Of a stretch of 64,000 nucleotides of DNA, positions 55,835 through 64,000 are shown piece by piece. The position numbers and the translations under genes are program-made. The first letter of the stretch is position 1; every line of letters starts with the position of its first letter. This DNA comes from Ligula intestinalis (Eukaryota; Platyhelminthes; Cestoda; Diphyllobothriidea; Diphyllobothriidae): the NCBI GenBank assembly GCA_036362985.1, contig JAYGXS010000001.1, forward strand, positions 12,086,830 through 12,150,829, in the 5' to 3' direction. A model generated the notes under the pieces. It was given only the letters and a program-made list of their open reading frames with translations, was not told the origin of the DNA and made no database searches.

Positions 55835-56370
55835 AGGCGAATAAAGCCTTTGCCCCAACCATCGATCTACGTCTTATCATCGTTCCTTTCATGAGTTTGC
55901 GTAAATATCAACTATCCACATTCGCAGCTGAAGAAATTCAAGTGATCTGTCTTTCCGAATCCCGTTTTGGACAAATAATGGTGATCTTATTTTCTATTCA
56001 GTTAATTTAGCTTAATTTATTTGTCAACAATTATACTATAATTTTTATTGTTGAACTGCACCAAATAGCGACACTGACGTGGCTCATTATTAGGCAGATT
56101 AATGAATGCTCTATGCCAGTGTGATATTTGTTATCATCAGGCGAGAGCGAGCTTGAGGGATTCACGCAGGAAAGTTGTTTATCTTCTCGGACACCAGTTC
56201 ACAGTAAATGAGAAATAATAGCATTCAGGTGCAATTCACTAGGTGAAAATGAAGACAACAGCCTGCCGGAAGGCGAAGCGTAAATGTCATATTTAAATTT
56301 CCACAATCACAAAGAAAACATATAACTGAAGCGTATCGGGTGACATATATCAGATATTTTTGTGAAGTAA
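55835..56370 (+). repeat. Long direct repeat, copy 1 (likely PLE terminal region)
   Basis: Shared in order with 59105-59730: GGCGAATAAAGCCTTTGCCC, ATCTACGTCTTATCATC, TTGTTATCATCAGGCGAG, GAGGGATTCACGCAGGA, TTCTCGGACA, GAAGACAACAGCCTGCCGG. The start carries the GGC-AATAA motif found at other PLE ends. Identity is perhaps 70% by eye. Confidence 0.7.
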
Positions 56371-56794
56371 TTACTGTAATCAGTGAAAAAACAACGTCAA
56401 ATCAAGAGTGTTTCGTGGTCTAAATAACTTAACTAGTTTCGTAGGAAAAATATTGCTTCATCAAAAATTAAAGTTGAGATTAATTTTGCCAGGTGATAAG
56501 CTGTCGGTTTGTCATGTTTTCAAAAACCTTATAATAAGCGCGCAGATATTTTGTGATCACTTATCTGATCAAATTCAACTCCGTCGCGAATGCATCATCA
56601 GAGAAACTAGGAGAAACGGGGAGTTTTGCAATATTTATAGGCTTTAGCCACTTTCTACTGCACACTTATGACAATTAGTGGCTCCCACTGATCGAAAGTA
56701 GTTGCCCACTTTTCTGCTAATGGCGTGATGACAACATGTAGGTCATGAACTCCTGAACTTTCATCCCCAGTGCTTGACATGGTGCCATGATTGC
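56371..56794. other. Nothing recognised
   Basis: A 79-codon frame (56408-56647) without known similarity. GCATCATCAGAGAAACTAGG near 56591 may be another decayed terminal motif. Confidence 0.35.
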
Positions 56795-57155
56795 CTACCC
56801 ATCTAGCTCCCTGGCGCTGGTCATTGACGACGCGTTCGCCTGTGGGCTTCCCGGATGGCGACTTGATTTAGCAAAACTAATTCTCAGCACCAAATAGGAA
56901 TTGGGCAGGTTGTTGTACTTGTTTATGAACCGGAGGCCCGTAAACCATGACTGAAGCAGCACGCGGCCCGTAAAATTTTTACCAGTCGCGAGCATTTTGG
57001 CCTTGTTGAATTTGAAAATTAGGGCGAATCTCGTGGAATATGCCCCGACTTGGGAATATAATTCATCTCTTCGCAAAGCCCGGCTCATTCGACGAGACCC
57101 GGCCGAAAAATTTAAACTTGACGTGGTCGGAATGTATGCAAGATTTGACAATCGT
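56795..57155 (-). mobile_element. Penelope-like element, GIY-YIG C-terminal part
   Basis: The minus-strand frame reads SRRMSRALRRDELYSQVGAY, STRFALIFKFNKAKMLATG, KNFTGRVLLQSWFTGLRFI, NKYNNLPNSYLVLR. The segment F-FNKAK, GRVLLQSW, INKYNxLPxSY, LR follows the same plan as the tails at 0.9, 58.7 and 60.3 kb (RLLQEAW, NRHIDLP). No catalytic GIY strand is visible. Confidence 0.65.
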
Positions 57156-58629
57156 GATAACCGCGAGGCGTCTGCCCGAGTCGTGCACAGGAACTAACAG
57201 TTTAAGCAGGCCATCATGCAGTTAGCGCACAAACGAGCAACCATTCTCAATAGGGTGTGGGCTGTTAATTGTCATTGGTATGCAGTAGCACAGCGACTTT
57301 ATCTCATAAATACTGTAACTATCCGCTTCTGCTGTTTTTTTCTGAATATGGATCCGCCACGGAATCAGAAGTGTCAGGCGAATAAAATTCTTGTCTCTGT
57401 GATCACATCTGCTTCAGTAGCAGTTACTTCCATGGACTGGCGTTTTCGCTTGTATCAGCGAGTTCAACTGCGTCCAAGCTAGTTAGTTTGTGACTTGTGC
57501 ACACTTGCACACAAGAATGTTAAAGAGCTCAGAATGAAACGGAATAACATACCTTTAATTAGGTGTTGTCGAAAGAAATTATCGTCGACCACAGAACCTT
57601 TCCCCAATTCAGGCCTCAGTCAGACCAGTGGAGGTGAACAGTGTACTCAAGGAAAGGAGTTAAGTAAAGGCTCTACAGAAACAAGCTGCTCAAAGTAAAC
57701 AAGCCAGTTGATGCGTAAGTGCTCTGTGCGGGACCCGGGATCATCCTCCTGCCAATCAGTAGGTGAGCTCCTCTAGTTACCTTATAGCAATGCGCGCGTT
57801 ATCGTACTACGCAAACGTGAGCTACACGCGTGCTTGCTTGTCATTGGTTGGGATAATTACGTAATCGATAGATGATTGGCTTAGAGATTTTTGCATGCTC
57901 TCGCGCGCGACAGACCCCATTGTGACGTGTCCCAATCTGCTGCTAAGACGTGCAAGCCAGATCTCATTACTGTGACTGTTAATCCGGTAAACATGTTGTT
58001 TTTTGCTGTTTTCTTCGGCATATGGAAGCCCCCATCAAAGGAAACATTACGACGACGTGCATTGAGCGGTTATCTTGTAGATTGACGTCAAATAACAGAT
58101 AGGGTTTTCAGGGTCCTTTTTGCCGGTGCAGTGACAGATTGGCTAAGTTTTCATGGGCACTTGGCACACCAAACATCATTCCAAGACTCGGACCTGCATT
58201 CAATTGTCGCTGGTAAGAACAGACCTTTTCTGCTATGACAATCTTCAACGCAGAGGCCCTAGAACATCCGGGCCGCGTTCTCAATGGTGACAGGATAGAG
58301 ATACTAACGGCATTCGAACTTGCCTTCAAGTGTGCTTATGATCGGCATCAGTGGCATAGTGGGCAGGAAACGCAGTCTGCGAGCCGAATTAGAGAGCCAA
58401 CTGGCTTGAGTTCACACGGGACACGCGGAAGTGGTTCGACCTTGAGATAGGCGTAGACAACCGGAGCTTGTGTAATTGTCGGCCGCGGTTAGCCTCGGCG
58501 TATGCTTGTCTGCGCAAAGTGCGGCCTGCAGCTAGTAGGCCAAGGGCGCTGGTGACCGCACAATTTGAACGCGAAGAAAACTTTACAGCGCAGGCAATGA
58601 TCTGAGGACCGCCACAGGCTGCTCGCTCG
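57156..58629 (+). other. No gene; one PLE terminal motif at about 57343-57392
   Basis: CTGAATATGGATCCGCCACG, GAATCAGAAGTGTCAGGCG and AATAAAATTC match the terminal motif of 1.84 kb. The rest holds only short frames of no known type. Confidence 0.45.
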
Positions 58630-58790
58630 TCTCTGCCAGGGCCTAATTTTGCTTTCGCTCAGCGTGAGAACCACGGCCAATCAGCTGACCGGATTTCGCG
58701 TCTGTTGCAGCAAGCATGATATTGACGCGATGAATCGGTCAATAGGCATATCGATCTGCCAAACGCATATCAGTGAATGCACGAAAAATT
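58630..58790 (+). mobile_element. Penelope-like element, C-terminal tail remnant
   Basis: The plus strand reads FAFAQRENHGQSADRISRLL, QQA, a stop, then RDESVNRHIDLPNAYQ. It is the clearest version of the NRHIDLPxAY tail shared by the fragments at 27.3, 60.3 and 60.5 kb. Two stops. Confidence 0.65.
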
Positions 58791-59104
58791 ATGACATAGA
58801 CCTATTTGCAAATTTTCGGGGCCGGTTCTCCAGTCGGGTTTGCCGATTGTGCCCGCTTAACACACCTCCATCAAGCTTATCTACAAGAATATGATAACGT
58901 AAACATCTTGTGAATGACAAAGGCTGAAGCATTACCCCTGGTACGAATTAAAAGCAGGCGTATATCACAGGCTTTATTAGTACCAAATAATCCTGGGACG
59001 GCGTTAAAACTTAAACCTGTCTTTGCATGACATAGATAAAAGATGGCAGTACGCATAAATTTGAAGGTGCACAGAGATCAATACATAAGGGTAAAATTAA
59101 TTCG

Positions 59105-59730
59105 AAACGTTAGGCAAATAAGGCTTTGGCCCCAACAATAAATCTACGTCTCATCATCATCCTTAGCATTATCTTGTGTGAATAGCAACAATCTACATCC
59201 ATGGCTGAAGAACGCCAAGTGCTCGGTCTTCCTGTACCCATTTTCAAGAAATTAGTGTGATCTTCTTATCAAGTTAGTTATTTTTTATCAGCTTCCTTTT
59301 AATCATTGATAATTTTGCTAAATTTTATATTGTTTTAATGCTGCAACAAGTTGCATTGACTTCGTTCAGTATCAAGCAGAATAATTAATTATCTTTGTCG
59401 ATGTAGTAGTGTGTTATTATCAGGGGAGAACAAGCTCCAGGGATTCACGCATGATAATTGTTTACCTTCTCAGACATCCGTTCATAAAAGCGGAGAAAGG
59501 AGCGTTCATTTGCAATTCCCTAGGTAGAAATGAAAACAACAGCTTGCCGGCAGTCGACGAATTAATTTAGTATTCAAAATTTCCACGGCTTCCGTTATCT
59601 AGCATAGACTAAATTCCGTAAATAAAGCCCGTAATTGCAGCGCATTGGGCGTTAAAGAGGTCGAAGTTATGTTTTTTTTAACGGAAACGCGTCCTATCTA
59701 ACACATATACCGGATATTTTCGTGGAGAAA
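59105..59730 (+). repeat. Long direct repeat, copy 2 (likely PLE terminal region)
   Basis: Begins CGAAACGTTAGGCAAATAAG, the PLE terminal motif, then GGCTTTGGCCCCAAC and ATCTACGTCTCATCATCAT. It continues parallel to 55835-56370 and is about 90 bp longer. Confidence 0.7.
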
Positions 59731-60171
59731 CACCTGCGAGGAAGCAAGGAAAAACACAATGCCATTCGCGCTGCAAATAATTTTCCTAGTGCATTGAAAA
59801 AAATTTGCTACAAAAATAAGTAAATTTGGGACTGGATTGGTGATTATGGTCCAGACCATACAGCGATCGGCTTTTCCACTGTTCCGAACATTCAATAATA
59901 CCTGTGAAGACACTCTGCATCATTTACCCGGCTGGATTCACCTCTGTTTAAGCCAGTTATATTGCGATAAATGAGCAGTCCCAAACAAGAATTACCTAAC
60001 ATCATTTGAATGGAACGGAATAAAATATTCTGAATGGTCGAGGATGTGCGAAGCCCAGGTAACTGAATAGGAGATGGCAAGGCTTTCCCTGGGAACAGTC
60101 CAACGTTTCGAACTCTCCCGCGAGCTCTTTGTCAAGGGATTATCAAATGCCCAGCTCATTGTATATTTAAG
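59731..60171. other. Nothing recognised
   Basis: Short frames on the minus strand only; no known similarity. Confidence 0.4.
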
Positions 60172-60345
60172 TCAGCTCTGTCGGGAGTGACCTTGACCTC
60201 TGCCCTCGACCTTTTCGTGAAATGCGAGATGGGTATCAGAAAGACTGATATGCCTATTAGTTGAATCCACGCGTGAATGCCATGCTTCCTGCAGCAGGCG
60301 TGAAGTGCGGGCGTCCGACTGACACAGTATTCGCACGCGTTCGAA
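60172..60345 (-). mobile_element. Penelope-like element, C-terminal tail remnant (minus)
   Basis: The minus strand reads DFERVRILCQSDARTSRLL, QEAWHSRVDSTNRHISLSD, THLAFHEK without a stop. Homologous to 58630-58790 and inverted relative to 60470-60625. Confidence 0.68.
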
Positions 60346-60469
60346 GTCGAAGCCGCGCCCTGGCGCGGATGGTTGAGTGGCTACCAACAAAGCCTGTTCT
60401 TTCGTCGTACAGCGAGTATATGGTGGTGCATTCTCATGAGAACCAGTTCGCCGGCGGCTCGCTCTTCGT

Positions 60470-60625
60470 CGCCACGGCACAAATTTTCTGCGTGATAATT
60501 CTGGACCAATCAGATACGCAGATTTTGCGTGTGTTACAGCAAGCACGGCAGTGGACCGACTATTCGCTCAATAAGCATATCGATCGGCCAAACGAATGGC
60601 AGTCGCTGTGCGAACCAATCAGTTA
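60470..60625 (+). mobile_element. Penelope-like element, C-terminal tail remnant (plus)
   Basis: The plus strand reads IILDQSDTQILRVLQQARQW, TDYSLNKHIDRPNEWQSL. With the minus-strand copy at 60172-60345 it forms a divergent pair about 125 bp apart. The 155-codon frame that contains it (60261-60728) is partly the antisense of the first copy, so it is not a single protein. Confidence 0.65.
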
Positions 60626-60879
60626 CATAGCCCTACTTGCACATTTTCGGTTCTGGTTTCCGGGGTCGTCAACAGATGTGGTGGAGCGGAAACTGTTGCA
60701 GAAGAATAACAGAGGAATCACTACATAATGGCAAGATAAGTATTCAAGGTGGCGAATAATCAATGCAAATAGAGCCTTTTAACTCAAGGAAGGAAGTTAA
60801 CAAAAAGTAAACTGCGATTAAATCTAGGCCCGAAATTATCAGAGCAATCAGAGATTGGCCACATGGTCTAACTGCTTAA

Positions 60880-61205
60880 ATGCGTCGGGTTTCTCTCGCA
60901 TCGCATTGGCCGCTTCCAGGCCCAGATTTGTACTCGGAAAGATGTTTCTAGTTTAGTAGTGTGACCAGTGTCTAGCTGATGTTTGGTAATCCTGGACCCT
61001 GATACTCTATTTACTTCCTTGAAAAGCCGATTCGGAAAATGCTCAGTCACCCTGGCTGCTAGTTGCCTTGGCGTACACCTAAAGTACTTTCGTCCGGAAA
61101 TGGACGTAAATTCATACATACAGCTTGGCGTGGCATGCGATGACAACATCTCCTTTGTCTGGTTTACTGGAGAACCTCTAGTGGGAATGAGGAAAAAGAG
61201 TTAAA
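60880..61205 (-). mobile_element. Penelope-like element, GIY-YIG domain remnant
   Basis: The minus strand reads SSKPDKGDVV (different frame), then SHATPSCMYEFTSISGRKYF, RCTPRQLAARVTEHFPN, RLFKEVNRVSGSRITKHQL, DTGHTTKLETSFRVQIWAWK. CMYEF is the GIY strand; KYFRC stands for the YIG strand. It is closest to the 18.9-19.8 kb family (CIYEFTC...KYIGRTQRQLATR...ITEHLLDSGH). Confidence 0.82.
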
Positions 61206-64000
61206 CTGCAGAACACGTCCTTTATATGGCGCAGCACAAATGCCCCTTGATTACGTTTAAAGTATTATTCTTTTTAGGAGACAAGAATATAATAACGGGG
61301 TGCACCATCTAAAGGACGCAAAATGCAGTTAAACGTGTCTTCCTGAGTCCAACAAAAGGCCATCCCCATAGGTCGGACAAAGGATGCACTGCTATGACAC
61401 GCCACCCCAAATTGTTTGAATTTTTTCACGAGCACTTGTGAATGCAACTATAGAAGGTCGGTTGTCTCATGAAATTCAAGGATCTTTATAAGAGAAAACC
61501 ACTTTTAAGCAAACGCAGCTCACGTTGCATCGTCCAAAGTCTCACAGCAGTAACTTAATGGTCATTCTTAAAAATAAGATATATTACGCTTTATCAAGTA
61601 TAGTACGTCGTTCAGAAGCTGCAGAGAAGCAGAAAATCCCGAAAAATGTGGAAATCGGGCGTACTAGGTAAAATTTAAATTTAGAGAAGGTCTCTTAGTT
61701 CAAAAAAGAGTGAAAAGAGTAGCATATGTAGACTTTATTTTGAAAAAAACCATTTTGTACAATTCTTCGATACATATTGTTCTGTATTATGCGCAATGTA
61801 ACCTATGGCTGTTACCGAACAGATGCAGGTTAGAGTATGTATTCCAATATGGTTTCGCGAGGATCGGTAGTTGCTTCTTCCGTAAATAAATTGTTGGAAT
61901 TATGGTAGACGAAGGAAACTAGATTTTTGCTTAATTTTGCTGATTGAGAAGTCACAGGAGTAAGTTATTTTGTAGACTCACTTGCGGAAATGCCGGCCGG
62001 TGTCTTATACATTTGAATGGAATTGTTAGGTAAGATCTTATGCGTACCATATATTGTATACTTAGAGAAATTTCCTTCCGTTACACTCCTTTTAATTATT
62101 TGAGGATATCGATTGCAACGAAATTCAGATCGTCTTTGAAATTTTGGTTTACACTTAACGATTTTCAGCATTTTCAGCCATTGGTCCATAAATAAGGATT
62201 ATATTCCAGATGCTTACCAAAACCTTCAAAATCAGATAATTCATAAACGCGTTACCTGAAGAGTGAGTTTTATGCATTCTTTATAATAGGCTGTTTCGTT
62301 GAGAGTTTTCTTGCTTATTCATAGTTAACTATAGATTAAAAACCTTTGTACAAATAAGTCACGGAATGTTTTGAACGTTTATCCATATGCTTGTTTACAG
62401 TCGGTATTTTCAGTGTGGCAAAACATATTTCAACCATATACGTTTACTACTTAACTTTATGGCACAAAACATAGCAGTCATTCAAATAAGAATTTTTTCA
62501 ACTGACTTCGCATTTCTTTTCCCAGCAATAATGCGTTTTCTCATGCGCACACCTACGTCAATTTGATGAATGCAAAACAAAGTTTCTGCTATGTTCACAG
62601 ATATAATTAAAAAATCCCTTTTGTTTGTTAATGTCCTTGCATAGTCGAAAACGCAAAAACAAGAATTCTTATTTCCACAGCGTTTAAAAGCGTAAAAAAT
62701 TCCTTGGATATCAAAAACGTTTGGATTTGGTCTAGTTGGGTCCGTCTTTTCCTTCAATACATACATATGAAATAAACTCTTTGCTAGTAAAGAGCATTTG
62801 GCCCCTCAAGTCTATTCAGTGAATAATATCAACAACCCCAAATTTGTGTTCAACGACGCATTCCCATTTTTATCTTCAAATTTCGTGAGATACGTAAGGT
62901 ACTATTCGTTAGGCGTGCGCAAAGGCAATTGGCAGCCAGGGTCGCTGAACATTTGCCTTATCGGTTTTTCAAGCATGGACAAGGAGTGCCACGGTTCTCA
63001 ATTACAAAACCTCTGTTATACAGTGGTCACCTTGTTGAACTAAAAATATCATCCTGATTACTTGTCCAGGCACTAAAAATTGAACCTGCGCTACATGGAG
63101 CTGAATTGTACACGGTGGGAGAAACTCGACCTATGTAAGCAGTCAGACCATGTGGCTAATTGTCGAGGAACCTGCGCAGAACTCGAATCTGCGCATGTGT
63201 GGACGACTCCCGAAGGCAAATATTTACTATCTTCGAGCCGATCGGAGTTCATTGCGTCCAAAGAGATTGGTGATGGAAGAAAAGAAGTGGGACCCAAGAA
63301 GCAGCTTAGACGTAGATGATGCGGGCACTGGAACTATACGCTTATTTGCCTGCCGTTTAAAGATAGAACCCGAAGTATCATGTGGCCAACGTCCGATTGC
63401 AATGGTAATATGGGGCACAGGTTTAATCCCAGTTTGATTCGTGCTTCCATCTTTTCCAGCATTTAAATTCTTGTATTCAAATTTTTAGCTGAAGCAGAAG
63501 CTAAGCAGTTAACGAATCCAGTGCTGTGTTGTCAGAAAACGCTGACACAAGCCCTTACACTTCCATGGCCGGCACCGACGCCAGGTGGCGATTGCATTGC
63601 GCCCTCAACCACTAGTGGCAGTCGCTCACCCAACACGCTGATATCGCTTACTTGCGCAAACTGACATAGTCCGCAGAAGCCGATCGGTGCCCATGTCAAA
63701 CAGTAATCGATTTTTCGACATGTTTAAACTTTAATAGTTTTTTGGACAGCTTTCATTTTCCCTACAAATGTTTTGCCTGATGAAGAGTCGCTTAAAAAAT
63801 TATGGTTGCCAGAAACTGGTTTTTGTTAATTAACTGTGGTAATATTTACAGGATATTAATATTGATTATCCTCTTCGTTGAACAATGACCTCGCCCTTAT
63901 GTATTGACTTCTGTGCAAAGTAAAATGTTTGCGTACTTCCGTTCGTTATCTATGCCATGCAAAGTTGGGTTGCAATTGAACAGCCACCGTAAAACATTTA
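61206..64000. other. No gene recognised, AT-rich
   Basis: Many short frames without similarity, including two overlapping plus-strand frames at 63080-63437. CCTGATGAAGAGTCGC near 63776 may be one more decayed PLE terminal motif. I see no splice-bounded exon or shared repeat. Confidence 0.4.

Noticed and set aside
60261..60728. A 155-residue protein
   Set aside because: It reads antisense through one PLE tail and then in sense through another, inverted copy.

Overview
This window looks like repeat-rich flatworm nuclear DNA, most likely from a tapeworm (cestode). The reasons are one spliced multi-exon gene with very long introns, many degraded Penelope-like elements (PLEs) and an RTE-clade LINE, and a pol III-type SINE that carries a hammerhead-ribozyme fold, as in schistosomes. 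The species is an inference. No bacterial operons, CRISPR arrays or convincing free-standing tRNA/rRNA genes are visible.

The only convincing host gene is a C2H2 zinc-finger transcription factor on the plus strand. It has four exons (7853-8131, 12591-12698, 27929-28294, 30330-31763) joined by three phase-0 GT-AG introns of about 4.5, 15.2 and 2.0 kb. The joined frame gives about 728 residues: five adjacent C2H2 fingers, a basic KRRGRRR stretch, then a long Ser/Gly-rich tail. Introns separate the zinc ligands of finger 3 and of finger 4, so no single exon shows the whole array. Upstream exons may exist.

Almost everything else recognisable is mobile DNA. (a) At least 16 PLE fragments (RT and/or GIY-YIG parts, several families, both strands), often in divergent pairs. 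(b) An almost full-length but broken RTE at 35.57-39.23 kb, a 3' fragment at 4.5-5.5 kb, and a copy at 47.65-48.36 kb with its 5' part inverted (twin-priming signature). (c) Short, internally deleted relatives of an APE-type LINE at 21.4, 28.9 and 33.0 kb, two of which keep a degraded 2A-like motif. (d) A Tc1-like DD34E transposase pseudogene at 46.5-47.4 kb. (e) MITE-like elements: a TTAA-flanked pair at 11.3 and 41.7 kb, a 219-bp element at 29.7 kb, a 250-bp inverted repeat at 15.2 kb and a 1-kb palindrome at 9.5-10.5 kb. (f) Two tRNA-headed SINE families. SINE-A has a conserved ~110-bp unit before its tRNA-like part. SINE-H carries a type I hammerhead motif whose stem I has changed in sequence but kept its pairing in three copies.

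An ATC microsatellite at 53.5-54.2 kb holds a 400-base assembly gap. The stretches 43.4-46.1 kb, 48.4-53.5 kb and 61.2-64.0 kb are AT-rich and without recognisable genes. Names such as SINE-A, SINE-H and R3 are labels used only here.
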